From UBA7862 sp050872785 (GTDB lineage: Bacteria; Bacillota; Clostridia; Christensenellales; UBA1242): a stretch of 64,000 bases of DNA. The stretch lies in assembly GCA_050872785.1 (NCBI GenBank), contig JBNMHO010000001.1, positions 124,001 through 188,000 on the forward strand, given 5' to 3'. This document shows positions 50,901 through 53,814 of this stretch, piece after piece; position 1 is the first letter of the stretch, and each line of letters opens with the position of its first letter. The notes beneath the pieces are model-generated. The model ran no database searches. It was not told the DNA's origin and worked only from the letters and a program-made list of their open reading frames with translations. Position numbers and translations under genes: made by a program.

Positions 50901-53814
50901 ACAAATAGCCCGTTCTTTCTTGCCCACGGGAAAGCACGACTTCTTCGCCATAATTTGCTACGATTGAAACTGCATTTTCGTTGCCGTCAATATTTCCGCC
51001 AGAAAGGATAAATGTTATGTTGTAGGTGTAGATTTCCCACTTTGCATTTAGCCCCTCAAAATTGGAATTGATAGTCAAATTTTGTAGTTCATTTTCCGAG
51101 TAGAGTTCGCTGCTTGCTTTTGTCCAACCCACAAAGTCATAACCCTCACGAGTTTTTTCAATTCTGTTTGCAAGCACACTTTGTCCGTTGGAATAGAAAT
51201 TGAAACTGATTGTTGTGTTTGCTCCATTTTTTGAAGTGCTTTGAAGCATGGAAAGAGTTGTGCCATATTGAACTTGAATAGTTGTATTTTCCCATTCATT
51301 TAAGTCTGCATTATATGCAAGTCCAATTTCAACATCGGTCATTTTCCCTTGCCAAACAGCAACAAGCGAAACGGTGTTTGTGCCAACTGAGATATTTCCA
51401 GAAGAAATTTCAATCTCCGCCCCAGCCGCCTTTACCTCACCAGCAAATCTGAAGCCAACAAGGTTATAGTTGTTCCTTGAAAGTTCATCTTCTGTTGGGA
51501 GTGTAAGTTTTGTTCCTTCAACAAGGTTTGTTATGACAATTTGTCTTGAGTTTGAGTCAAAATGCACATCAATTTTGCTTTCGTCATAACTAAAGCCCTC
51601 GCTTGCAAGTGCGTCAAAATTAAAGTTAAACGCTGACTTCAAATTTTCTGAATTTACTTGAGCCATGTCGGAACTTAGCCCCACGTCAACAATGCTGATT
51701 GTTGTTTGTTTTGCAAGTTTTTTGTAATAGGCATAAATAACTATTGCATTTTGCTCTGCGTCATAACCCAAACTATCGCTTCCACCAACAAGCAAGGTGT
51801 CAAGTCCTCGTTCAAGCACTGTTCCGTCTTGAGTTTTGAGTCCGACCAAAACATATCCGTCTTTTTCTCTGTCAAACAGTGAAGCATCAACCCATTCGCT
51901 AACTTTTTGAGAATATCCATTTGACACAGATCCCGTTGCAACAAGTTCTGTTCCAGAAATTCCATTTGCAAAAATTTTGAGGTCGGTTGCACATTCTTCC
52001 CACACTGCATAAAGGTCAATGCTTTGTTTGTTTTTCAAAAACTCTTTGGAAAGTGAAACTTTGCCGCCGCCTGCCGCTTCAATGGAGATATAACTCTTTC
52101 CAAAAAGTGGGTTTGTAGGTTCGCCGTCAACAACCATTGGGTCAACGGAAGTCCAGCCCACAAGGTTATGATTTTTAAGAGGCTCTTTGTCTGAAACTGC
52201 TGGTTGTCCCGCAAGTGCTGGATAGGTTGGAAGCACATATTCTGTACCAAACTTCCTTGACATAACAACAATTTCGTCTTGATATTCCACACTTTCGCCG
52301 TCCACTGGGTGAGAGGTGAAATATTTATTTTTGCTATCTTTGTTTGTGTGCAATCTTATTTCAACATTTTTTGCCGCATAATTTGCAACTATTGCACTAT
52401 CGCCCGCTGGGGTGTCAATTTGACTATCAAGTGAAAGTCTATTATTTTCCCCGCCAAAGGATACAAGTTCATAATAATTTTTGACAAATTGTATGTAGTC
52501 CGCTTTTGAAATGCTTGAATTTCCACTTTCAATTTGTCCCGTTGTTGCATTGATTTTTGACACAACAGACAAGTCGTCATAATATTCGCAGTCCAATTCT
52601 GCAAGTTTTTCCGCTACTTGTCCAAGGTCAATTTTTTCTGACCAATATTTTGTAGTCGTTTCAAAAAGGAATAGGTTTGAACCGTCACTATCGTAGTCAT
52701 TTTGAGCATAAAATCTTGTTGTGACATCGCCCAAAATATATCCCGCATAAAGTTTTGTATTTTCTTTAAGGACAAATGGTGAATAAGGTTGAGTTCTTGC
52801 TTCGTCAAGATACCAGCCGTCAAACTTTGCCAAAACAAGTGTTGAACCGTCAAATTTTGTTGAGGTCACGTCAGCCAAATCTTCCGCCACAACAACATCA
52901 CCCTCAGTATAAGTTTTTGTTGCCACTGCTTCAAAAGGCCCCGTTACAAATTCCACATCAAAAGTTTTTTTCTTTCCGCCAAGCAAAAGCCCCAGCCCAA
53001 GACTTAACATAAGAACGCAAGCCACAACAGCGCTTATGATAACCGTAAGCTTCTTTTTCTTGTTTGGTTTTTTGCCATTTAGCAAAACACCTGCTTTGTC
53101 TTTTCCTTCTTTTTCTTCCGTCACATTTGCGTTTTGAATGTTTTGAACAGCTTGAGCGTTCTGAACATTGTTTGGAGTTTGAACATTCTGGGCGTTTTGC
53201 CTTTGCATTTGTTGTCCCACTGACTGACCAACTTGTGGTCTTGCTTGAATGTTTGGGTTATAAGCATTTTGTCCTTGTTGAATGTAGCCTTGCCCTTGAA
53301 CATTCTGCCATTGAATATTTTGGAATTGCTGTGGAGCATTTGGAGTTCTGTTCAAATTTTGATTTTGCAAATTCTGCCCTTGTTGTGAGTAGCCTTGTGG
53401 CATTTGTTCCGACACAGGTCTTGCATTTGAGTTTTGAACGTTTGGAGCAAAAGGTCTTTGTGGTGTTTGCCCAGAAAGCTGCGAATTGCCATTTGGAGCT
53501 TGTCTTTGCAAGTTAGGGTTCACATTTTGCCCATAAGGACGACTTTGCATTTGTGGGTTGATGTTTTGTCCCATAGGTCTTTGCCCATTTGGCATTTGAG
53601 GAGTTTGCCCCGCCTGTCCTACTGGTCGTTGCGAAAAATTAGCCCCGTTTTGATAAGGTCTATTTTGCTGCAAATTCCCATTATTTACGTTCTGTCCCGC
53701 AGGTCGATTTTGTCCGTTAGGCACAAAAGAATTTGGGGTGTTATTCACTCCATTTCCATTCCTTTGACCGTTTCCGTTATTGCCGTTTCCCGCACCAAAC
53801 AAATTCTTATCCAT
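20911..53814 (-). CDS. Giant membrane-anchored surface protein: InlB repeats, beta-helices, BspA LRR
   Basis: One uninterrupted frame of 10,967 codons (about 1.2 MDa). Residues 1-235 are Gln/Asn/Pro/Gly-rich. KKPNKKKK then precedes a single membrane helix (about 256-280), giving an N-in anchor. Outside follow, in order: InlB-type repeats (about 284-3338); beta-helix 1 (43.8-41.4 kb); InlB (41.3-40.0); beta-helix 2 (40.0-37.9); InlB (37.85-36.8); beta-helix 3 (36.8-35.4); InlB (35.4-33.2); BspA-type LRRs (33.1-32.2); beta-helices 4 (32.05-29.85), 5 (29.8-27.6), 6 (27.6-25.9) and 7 (25.9-21.2). The helices are made of GG[AGV][IVL]Y-type rungs like those of chlamydial Pmp and other adhesins. The C-terminus (WVDLGRPKA) has no LPXTG signal and no obvious cell-wall-binding domain. 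GGGAG lies six bases before the ATG. Probable role: a fibrous adhesin or surface stalk (inference). Repeats make assembly errors possible. Confidence 0.9.
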   Translation of the reverse strand: MDKNLFGAGNGNNGNGQRNGNGVNNTPNSFVPNGQNRPAGQNVNNGNLQQNRPYQNGANFSQRPVGQAGQTPQMPNGQRPMGQNINPQMQSRPYGQNVNPNLQRQAPNGNSQLSGQTPQRPFAPNVQNSNARPVSEQMPQGYSQQGQNLQNQNLNRTPNAPQQFQNIQWQNVQGQGYIQQGQNAYNPNIQARPQVGQSVGQQMQRQNAQNVQTPNNVQNAQAVQNIQNANVTEEKEGKDKAGVLLNGKKPNKKKKLTVIISAVVACVLMLSLGLGLLLGGKKKTFDVEFVTGPFEAVATKTYTEGDVVVAEDLADVTSTKFDGSTLVLAKFDGWYLDEARTQPYSPFVLKENTKLYAGYILGDVTTRFYAQNDYDSDGSNLFLFETTTKYWSEKIDLGQVAEKLAELDCEYYDDLSVVSKINATTGQIESGNSSISKADYIQFVKNYYELVSFGGENNRLSLDSQIDTPAGDSAIVANYAAKNVEIRLHTNKDSKNKYFTSHPVDGESVEYQDEIVVMSRKFGTEYVLPTYPALAGQPAVSDKEPLKNHNLVGWTSVDPMVVDGEPTNPLFGKSYISIEAAGGGKVSLSKEFLKNKQSIDLYAVWEECATDLKIFANGISGTELVATGSVSNGYSQKVSEWVDASLFDREKDGYVLVGLKTQDGTVLERGLDTLLVGGSDSLGYDAEQNAIVIYAYYKKLAKQTTISIVDVGLSSDMAQVNSENLKSAFNFNFDALASEGFSYDESKIDVHFDSNSRQIVITNLVEGTKLTLPTEDELSRNNYNLVGFRFAGEVKAAGAEIEISSGNISVGTNTVSLVAVWQGKMTDVEIGLAYNADLNEWENTTIQVQYGTTLSMLQSTSKNGANTTISFNFYSNGQSVLANRIEKTREGYDFVGWTKASSELYSENELQNLTINSNFEGLNAKWEIYTYNITFILSGGNIDGNENAVSIVANYGEEVVLSRGQERTGYLFDGWTSDGVLYNYDQENLIARADMTLVAKWVKLKTATLYADATKTLEKSTKIYSDRDGNIAINGSELSLVLSSLEGSKFDSFNTKPDGTGRKVVAQDAKQNFVELFGAQDSVDLFAVWFVLSFSGSKTGENYNITGTVPTSREVTYGATVTLPTKDEINLYSDKAVYQFDGWRVSGNGIESKLATFVADDSVGYGFAKENIGKRISAVADWRLRDVRLEVLNSDGSKVFQNTVSYNAANRLVEVSSLPTQTLHELDYLRSKDNYAYFEANGKFVIEVPQLVENYMNIFDRVVVDSSKAEYEFVYTLTPVFKYTVSLYENVGSNSKTAYEYVGADHILADENGKIAINQVGNNVLVLKTADEYGFACSHKIFSRWSTNSSGTDSVSGAIVIDSDTTYYAIWVGAEITVKYLDAMGPNTHEDMTVSYGSEFTFGSSAYSQTEISVTENGEKTYWVLKSFVYSYGDKSYAVAFDKNIVLLSSLSGGIFDDEDLGDGEVTINALWSVKTYNLQIELDGGSWENSKAAKPLSSYGFVNGVQNTLVRTVTYADVKSGIEIMPSAGYTKAGYRFNDYKTVSGQVTYDSSNDKYTYVYTGSADDFNASQDILSIVWQEVFAVRFDLNGGELAEGENDFVSLSYDVVKTSIYKQDYATGFEIPSRKFARTGATFVGWWFENDVTKLATESQNFASWWAANGTNERTSDAEFLVAGNRFNLTREVVDNYLTTTNTVTLYAIWKSTITFNPNLPTGVNLTSLSTPSGQIDLPEEYKSISGSWRPTLDFYCGELIDPTQYRFNLQESNYAFLTWLNVAGREYAAVEISENLIFNASWYSTNFVIELRNHLGEKFGSDVNGMQVTAGQTLSYDDLIRQFDNSTNRYQDIKKNGVPYLFGYVFRGWVAGVVGDTNYDGSYDIIEAGKSYTVPKIATNLCAVFSPAKVKILLHKNNESAGGASSPVTFSSESDYASTVSINRTPAYTLAGYYINGWMTTTSGGEVLNEVKVLQENGVVEQNGTYTLNLYAHWDLNVATVTIDLGTNGVFYNNGVNGDLAALYTISTDEHKTNIQRFEMVGNLLKIYVYVGQTFTLPSAEYISRPDYVLKNYTKGSETKAPTSTESCPTSEPIRYVANYNEIIEIRVYNSLDDNYQAVAKIPYGSEVMFEREIRLDGYAYKIGGGYVNFSREHYTINGYRSSLNSGAYTYDCDNLTVALLEEYFNVDRSAKVAYLYCDWLGDEVSFDFYMSQNKYNIGERESTATVNFGQRIDLSKYFYHFSNDEEFLGCKFSYFVLKNSAEEMIFNSENSIFDMASFGYSDVYEFYGVWVPTDFEVKIKFNDTTFTGNIHGTDYVNASEATFRVDYASDVNLSGINLNALVHTDDLGKTYPVMRAVYYQTNVVIPENEKGTYLLKQRSFRMPSTDIELSIVWESKEIRLVIDPSGSKVGGSETVKYSADLENFDSSTMSIDSEGRLVVSNLKLGDNILLANYPELSVLGKNFTYRLLLDYSGKENTTPTDSVYVSKDGYRLSRDVDTSSMDFDKLYTSDTNGGHFEIWLTLAWANNYYTVNYQSGTDALPQKANGYSADATGNISGYMGSSTFYCYELSTLAGQLSLDGWTHVGWTTEKNVANQIRGVGGNVFLFTTQEIKDNDGNVITDPNTGEVAVEVVSPSGTFNFTYDLNGTVDLYPVWEQNDVTVKFTDEFGKFVTTKTVKYDSEIALSSLFNEEDFASYYNENTGLVYNFDGFSHNSRVIPKDYTIKFSRTNNLFVQADFDADEIVFSSNWVENIYSVRLELLGGEYKGDRAADFEYNYANYGGTGTYFFNITFDIEYSLLRAGFDLTNVNIDTTKIFKGDMTFAGWSVTDGGDINVTPIENSGNMLSYVLSNSEDIKAAQTFVLYAVYNDVKVVIDGNGGKVKDTFETSSYDNLVWIASSDRTQLISWTTAYKKINISSEVFANFERESFEVANSDVAASLDRYFEVEWLGNNVMFVFDAKDGSVNLDSNFNAFLSNVGGTQTEYDGKIAVRVKFGQKIKASDLKLVTATGTGTFGGWEDENSTVNYCLKDFEIDKRDVFTVYAIWSQAKAYFDLNGGIYGSSATEIAAKNLEANGDSYSVTLPTAKNQTTQSDLGPFKKGYIFLGWSSNFVDYDDYVTGGGSDSDLYRPTFASPNVTVSNLANENITFFAIWKPYAYTIRFNSNAMGSSQTYGGAIVVNATYGETVEFPQTTSWKRAEYNHVGYVIKLKNNLTKQYDLGYNFVLSEGADLSDVVNAIIDGVTIEVYAVWQSNVATIKINLGNINARYIGSENYKLVKEDDTAYLQDDTSYTIGSQYTMPSFDDIYLDGKYVSYYLYKGERKETPLSMKIDSEIVEFEVVWASACAYIKDYYSTGFHKYYASLDMALQDALNDKAPNAASHSTSADGVMVVVQPNETTLTIGQTLNILEDQKLTLKLASSNVTIYRASGLTGNMFNVSGSLVLMGGDLNSLTFVEQNSRNAKDVLILTNGGNIDIKDNVVFSGITNSSTQYGSVINAAHATVNIDNVAFNDCKNTYTSSQAMGGAIYADSSIINIDYATFTGCSVSGTEGLGGAIAMLGGNLSLHGGIFTGNLANTYGGAIYAESVKLDISSTTRDLEWTNNTAKIGGAIALRNCVEETNTIAGRENSLARFNQNKATYGHGGAIYIEKSELRLSNASYVANTASNFGGGVYVGTQSLITTTNAQFTGGNSAKSGGAMAIYGGISSVAHSLTNCSFDGNTADEFGGGLVASGSDVLVNISQSSFTQNTAQTGGGICVLDLARIAINSNISFTPKNETEWTNINGNKALLGAGVYISGSPSSASTIRYAFITNNLAISDDAETYGGGINLNTGLLRLENVKLYGNEANYGGAFHIAGKCEMQNVSTFAKRWEYVNGVLRTKMGYHIDKTSDDKFVDYYEVDEDGESTGVPIYLQAMGSDGNYVNRKGDTITSATEHYDKYYYSVTSTDDSEPTKYYMLKDNLQFNLEESLPADIPCLVNASGNEAQVAGVMYVTASGEVTWQGGNIYDNTAQEFATIYNLGSVTVQGITTDNNKKKDIASTYSSATIYNGATFVILGENNFGTLEQFFVKYVKSEGMTETFTPLTVRARLVSSSDYEYFTNGGKNLAISFERDTENLTAQLGLTVVDYQQYSTAKWENLEEIFVPGDTTNYLFAKHDTETKLVLYFQDYTLHLCDLSQDNFEESEIKFKYNADVKSSGVIEQIEARVPRKFDYEFVGWAYYSIITSDRLEPDNFVDIYQEMQNAGGEYSGMFNFALHYDRTLEEAQNDWFETQEKYIACDIFLYAVWKPAKYTISYKYDNIFGGRNILSYEVGGVPASDYRISFNLTGGDFGQVQLPTLDEINKLEAVKIVTLSEVNYDGASVASVVFEGNKYVRGNSETNRLEYNEQQRLYFFVANGTTYYVEPTRKTAFVRFDEEAFGKISPVATGEGETFAENDYFYPKKIAVGEQQFDVAEQNGKYSFIINGETWTLRAVNRPDGFRFESFVFNGKKYSAGATFDMTTAGVDTVSGRNIVFEIRFSPISKTVTLRNNYTDSTNAGTVKAEFDKYVGEKFTLPTATNSVTYGDEEVFFARKDYLLAGFAFDPLATEPDFMPGEVVEVTMKEDFTLYAIWNKATCYVENGATFGTERKNVYYLSLEKAFEDIEAGVVRNVDGQYKVVLIDNCEVANTISVSKNILVVSNSSYAISASESLTGNMFNILSGGSLTLGNVTSSSDTTLLSIKGKQTSSDSLIKVSTGGIFVAKDGLVLSDNTATSGAAIYAQGTVTLGAFALNNLTATESGGAVYAAAGSNVNIVGTTFGSRGNLSANMGGAMYVASGATVSVSGATFTNSIATNGGAMYVASGAVVSFDNVTFTTNSASGNGGAIYFEDSVTLSSQMTFTSNSATLYGGAVYSANSVTISNSDIVFTSNSATVGGAVFAKGNLSISSGMFTSNSAINQGATVKAQGGAVSCDGRVDISGGTFENNFSENYGGAVAISKGTNSGSENTDGGRITGGVFTGNYTTSKTGETTYGGAIYVGGSASVSIGGEAKFEKNGYYIKNGNTNISTTYGGAFAVGENGALNLGVSVSNNKARNGGAVAVLGNAKFNFFGSTQTDPITLSNNQVTNNGGAIYVGDNGSIDVINKKNFVITNNTAGFGGGLYIASTKEVVLLFGTVTDNKAGDTSGTYDKVTPLGSEIYVAANGVVTLKGGTVGTVNTDSYPYSIYIENGGVVNASSANVYGGIFVGGNDKTGLNILSDITSGYFGAKIYLFNNARISVEKAISGVQNIAIVTASDKTGTVMTEEALLANWIVAEFGDRSQRQTGMNMFTLEGLSGYCLYGRDNYLLVGKIAESITIDTNGKTVVYEGEEINGQFNISLVGKTDFSFLDNILGKEFGWSLLENFTTLTTDSDYSGRTWNRTVTNFPVETLVIQAQWKEVNFQVNIVYQKADKQTGRLSTSFAKVAEVSVNQDATLNAKELISNPMVYHHFDRWELGYLVEANTAGAETLGSLNVIRTGVFVKADPNGMSTFNIANSPLKFDRILDEYGEYVGDTNYTWFDAYTAICRGHLTDKGTYADKNTIVFVACWEPNIVEIKVYAGEGEANETQSSNFSQAERFEETENGNTVAGWKYTLKQGDLRFSFKEMAKDFTKYNCAISYVYVGRKSSDTKRAVSRAYNIEEATTLVFECYWEEVVAYVDRQDASAEDGVNRIYFTTFESDDSKALFSLDGTARTVAGDVLSFVSERIDVSKTYKFNSNISITSIYQTQFTRGSGFTGHMFEFAGDIEVENIIFDGSKSQVLSSESAIYVASGTLTLGGGVFVQNNKGTNGAGVYAVGKLVLSGAIISSNEATENGGGVYAVGGIEIADGTTITDNHATYGGGIYVENNSFLATGGTISNNKGTNGAGVYFGGSGTFEMTNTEVRENNATNGAGLYFAENCGRAVIGEGTEILSNVATGYGGGVYYDGDSQAGLSNGNIVISGAVIKNNSATYGGGIAIGDMSKTSDKHIVVILSGTISENTTGGGVAVLRGTLNINGGTISNNDQEIFVGSSSQTVFGRVVVKDNSATIGKAQSYVVLSGYGKLTFESESNFESTLKLVGSNSRFVISNDISGQKIIKILIDEANYPSSETGRVEIGSYEENLSESVLRFDVTDDKIDDYRIKAIDGKIYVFQSFFTLTIDPAGGKISGQGAFDIDNTYWIKDIRYKTPLLTMFASNALVCAKDNYDFVCWTFVDENGDIVEVTKDKVMPRHDLTIRAKYSDEYRTLTILLGTENTTFSPQDESNIWTISKTNALVENASTKVYLHTENHLQQILSVAKDALSRRYYSLSGFVCLQTNSTVTLQNGVWVDENGKAFEMPSDNIVLRPIWTNKTYTVNFISDELQSSSTVQAGSVAREFSFDNYEWLSQEFSANGWSVTKWRAENGTEFDSNERVYNLPERLVADFDPDNIGEIVEVTLYAVWTANEYQVELAINLAGRQDSEIISAVYDSEFKLVSSFAVEGKHIENWVTESGERYANGATVKNLAESGKITLYAEWADDTWTAIFHNTNGGVARQVEYSFGTKAIAPTLAELGLAKMANFIGWSYEQTENPSKVILDGGEVDNVLNVNELHLYPVWQNYVLTITNAATAEQMTVTANDLGVVAVSMQEIENYFNFVGFQVVALAQNSDGSNSTILEATNDITISNDTEMFVVWRAKEITVNIVDGSTIWTGRVTANDLTDATLALPTSSELTSLCGKIAYGYSFTKQNQTRDFEMGGMFEISSDTLRTVMTFDGNSEQVLNIYPVFVDSYNLTYNLNAGSHNVLLAQENGFVSGVKNMPTALSSEAAQILFADFEIADANYTSLDARYAKFMGWSTDKNAIVAEWSQDGLTSANFAGNVTLYAVWQDWTNPFYLTTENGYVTGLSTLGEARVGDKIIVPAHALEVTNGTVSISEDIIGIGKLKDYPTIKTIDLGLSQVSSIKDLAFANLSGLKSVLNINGNVGYGAFATDSIEEVTFNPQSNYFVDYMGNVLVATPSGTMLHTYIAKNSYVKIEEVAGIMPLAFAGSHAEVVEVSKTVRQLDGCFAMMQDLKTLIVSYFGDSTKEVSSLGDTITFDGQNYEPANAYVVKVLGNTNTVPAHAFENCTMLSQVTFENEIEKIGEASFKGCGEFTILGKHGEIAFEKLTEIGKNAFENCKSLPQKISLEMANKVGGEAFKGSNIEYVILPKTNVTLGSENNAFVGSNLKTAKVYNEISFLAATNGTKITPRNGSLSASGTIITNLSFYNFLKNSANSEIYLSYNIVVEDMIEVRDSKGDVVGEFTSLNEALSQCLGGETIIIRDDFVLEQKVVIDKSVTIVSGNDLGVTLSRAESLTDWVFDIVSSDVIFGGVSQYAAGNITIVGTSNSQNASLFCVSGNGTLRLDGVEIRDNTAANGGAITIYDGKLEIENSTISNCVTSGESGRGGAIYAANTSVVTIKTSNINGSSSVNGGAIYIDGQAKLNVTNSTISNSTASENGGTIYVNISQIGSTANVTILNSTLTGGTATNGGAIYVASGLVEIDGKTVIGGNAATANGGAIYIGSRTANGRTLVGQVDIYNAIIGQSDDLGSANSATLGGGVYVGENGILRTLKSSDVVAISGNTATNGAGVYFATNNKTANASWLGYGKISNSTATNFGGGVYVESGRLDISSNFEISNNTSSEGAGIYAAVGTTVYLMQGARVLGNEATLNGGGVALYGTLYLYDATIESNNATNGGGVYVVGGKLIATNSASLILNNTATGNGGGVYVEDVTASGNYGEVELSSGATIDNNNAQNGAGLYVANGKVTLRDGKILNNVAGNMGGGIYATGDKLSLEIYNDVERTTLENAGSLISGNNATLGGGIYADKALKLYGGTLTDNVASDKGGAIFVATGSKVEIFGGEIYGNWNGNENVDYAGIFVAGAKKTNTSGNVEAVESNSLSVYNAANISDRVFLSTKAVINVKDKYISSKHSKIYIVMEEELGDNAQIKVATFANADFAGAGKFDSDIIVFTKRDKDIYAMAGIIRALKADENGKYKMFASINDAIEQAKENERTYFGLFRRQVINSQNTVKVAANKDIVLVDCRETADGAVVLRESGYQDFMFVVKGSLEFTSLSDDFLKNNDLKLNDGKVCHPMILEGSKNSSSVSASMFYVASGTLKLSNGTTIRNSKADQLYLDNMISVKDENLDKSVLSYGGAIWLKDGNVVIDSSTFENCSATGNGGMIYQAGGTVTISNSTLTAGSSSMGGAIYTSGSGELYISDSTISNCSAQQGGAVAVEKQGKLVTSDVTFSENRATSSTEVAHGGALYLNSREGHEIKFTNFISNSTNGYGGAIYVANGSLNLNKITDISTANETGEKNLFESNSARMGGALYAEGAAKVTMITATFRTNYASENGGACYFGFGSSGNALIKTSTKFDKNGNSDSGKAINGGAIYVASGKVEIDDACKITGNSATNGGGVYVAENGAMTIKGSSVLSGNNATVGGAIVSYGSLEIMNSSIEKNTAESRGGALAVFDGITKVSDSRTNTDGNETFSKNTSNGVGGAVYVAGGNVELVGIQITGNSAASKASGGAIYTFGGTTTLKGTTITGNSLQDGSSIGAGLSVAGGVLDIADGENANTISNGENATIAISDTTQSKPAESELDVKTGIVLSGEIDDISDGIYILTNKSFVSIKTADKDEAKTKLFRSTRNVSQNLTKKDMKRINVYLEAGKFSVEDKILQFKPDDITAGFNYLDYFNLDINSGFGLKAVVDNDNGDRAVLRAQNFQVYGKKSDRNILYAESETLDGALADLVILDEGYSKYLVLANAGEYDITDTINFNSSNIVLSAKGEVTFNQKCRNGFAVTQTTTIGYDGDFDAVYGGYEGCGTLNIVVYSDSQFDGRVFEVNGATLTLSNNVVITGKSSTQEGSIVLAKNGSEVIISGAELKGEATSVSDIKSGLRGGIVYIENSSFTMTGGGISNGAAEYGGAIYATGSKQNNEEIWSTVTISGGKISGSYATYGGGLYANILCNVNISGGEISMNEAKDGGGVYVNGKEVTLANNSNGETAGEETVKTTVTYYKTYITMSGGTISGNTATGNGGGIFLNGLKYAEIKSKDETKAEQLTTLFTNDINVTKAAATFSGGEISSNNATDGGGIYFSDAMGRFEGTDESYLKMFKNSANLETGKGGAIYVNYGADSTSSQIEVRMLKLGDSEDLTKANTAKYGDGIYLSEQASNVAMTFNAGKDDEYLSGNIKINDSIYLERAAGSLAKIRIDKAYNHNNQKIKITSPAKSTEYNTTVGSYSNNVNISKPDYILEDIFEGKDPDGNIYCFILGGITGHDIIIAERNFYVQRENESGGRFYQSMSSAISAATGKGSEYKYVVYIIKNNVSTSATSSLSSNKVTIKSAECELGENELGESEYKFTDTTYTVKLELSSQQWLAVASGELVLQNVNIIGSTSSVLQVLSGSVTMENVTIGPSDGSNNISVATLTGGSLTAKNVTAQNISTSNNLFDVKNASLTLSGCTISNVKAKNIVLATAGATVNISNTTISGSDGDTETIFNLNSTDGNQTNVTLTDVTISSNTVTDTTIKAVGSNTKLNINGSSITGNTAKGNGGALYVDGANVTFGTSNTISTVTLTGNSAANGGAIYLANGTLTIPSFVKLSDNNKATNGGGVHVAGGTLILETNIVSNTATGNGGGLYVAGGEVVLNGGVQISSNSATYGGGIYLTAGGRVAFDGNVTITNNTATNGGGLCIENSKIYTDANQLTLGSNVTISSNDATNGGGLYISGSAVTISGATLSGNNAQNGGGVYLYDNGSGSGSLTSSTLTLEAGSITGSNTGKNDEEVKGYNGGGVCVAGGTFTMTGGTIGGNKAANGGGVCVMSGTFTMTGGEVSNNIATDKGGGVFVSASGHFTMNGSGAIIGGAELKYNQNETNLIKELTSHGNNAANGGGVYAELSFVDVCNVQLISGEISYNEATNGGGVYLVGTSEVNANPIALSAKIINNIAENGGALFIGGNTVILSDAQISYNDASVYGGGIYVAKGATLEIANGIIGAEKFLNEAYKEIATAGSVGVTSQKRGISYNSYGKVQDGVSYYYINDNRGAGNSAGSEGGGIYVADGGTLSLNGGVVIYNFAPNGGGIANHGTVKLESGDNAAQYVSEGKVNSKHDTFANAILFKNNAASDKGGAIYTTGTLRILSKKESTYTGATGTGVIFVSNKANNMGGAIYTIGTTTIYAGLFGKRFNDGTLAVNYTNTGSTQMGGAIAVGGGNVAISSADSSISSEIKFNDNYSVNGGALAVTGGTVEIYDSTKVTFTQNSARGGNGGAIYVSGGTVNIAANFENNKAKNGGAVATNGGTTNFNGGTMIRHKYQYDGSTSIVNGGAVYVGGGSFNMTQGTIGVTAKTAATEENCSNKANLGGGVYVGNCGTFTMQASSLISYNYATEGGGVYVNGGTFNLIGGYIKYNGAKVGGGGLYMNGGTAKDSVSDSSNNAYSIYGNKASQGGGVYLNGSVTWEFTGNDSSHAIQENSATSSGGGMYIANGSSSVTVYSYFAGNTTDGNGGGIYAGRSFEFTGQIYGSKDNNGNIKTVAQDGGGICLSSNAGGSTIGGTLSGLQASNGGAVYAGAGITFSGTAYGNRATTNGGALYLAAGGTISGSVGSSSQTQNTAKYNGGGVYVDIGDLTVSGVIENNKTEANGGGVYFKSNRKLTMSGTGAKILNNTATLHGGAAYFNASGSLTMENGAQIANNTGGRTDYSKKFNDDVDYSGSTSNGVYIFGNATITIKGNSKLCANGTSETSSNNFALYVTGEVSSIDMYDINIWAGIIKENSGFIYGSVWLGSCYLSLSLVVADHITGNVNIYPRTYLKYYAEYARIVTLDEGSQNYYYCHILFKGNHYNTAHWIRHSDHKKVSRIRCNNDQDYICENITFKDGGGITVTWRRKEVLGFGGDVNCQKTNVIWYNTTNTLDGNRGVSSSGSLCCRGASQTKKYGTSASMKFWVDLGRPKA
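21200..25905 (-). repeat. Beta-helix block 7, the longest, of the giant protein
   Basis: About 1,570 residues beginning with the header FYVQRENESGG..YQSMSSAISAA. It continues as rungs of about 20-25 residues such as NGGGVYVNGGTFNLIGG, NGGAIYLANGTLTI and NGGALYLAAGGTISG. Asn, Gly, Thr and Ser dominate, as expected for right-handed parallel beta-helices. A non-repetitive ~120-residue end containing several Cys and Trp residues may cap the helix. Confidence 0.8.
32190..33110 (-). repeat. BspA-type leucine-rich-repeat island
   Basis: About 300 residues with LRR_5/BspA periodicity: IKTIDLGLSQVSSIKDLAF, LAFAGSHAEVVEVSKTVRQL, AFENCTMLSQVTFENEIEKI, SFKGCGEF, AFENCKSLPQKISLE, AFKGSNIEYVILPKTN. It separates the last InlB array from beta-helix block 4 and is the only LRR stretch in the protein. 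Confidence 0.85.
43816..52960 (-). repeat. InlB-type (Listeria-Bacteroides) repeat array 1
   Basis: About 3,050 residues with roughly 29 modules averaging 105 residues, counted by eye from the closing [LVI][YFVN]A.W-type strand (LYAVWEE, LVAVWQG, LVAKWVK, YYAIWVG, LYAIWKS, LYAHWDL, FYGVWVP, LYPVWEQ, VYAIWSQ, FFAIWKP, VYAVWQS). Preceding strands carry GY.F.GW-like motifs. Three shorter arrays elsewhere in the protein add about 14 more. Confidence 0.85.

Noticed and set aside
21211..53516. Many Pro- and Ser-rich open frames on the plus strand opposite the giant gene
   Set aside because: They are antisense shadows of the GG.IY and VxxAxW repeats: GGY-type codons on one strand give Pro-rich frames on the other. 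They lack ribosome binding sites.
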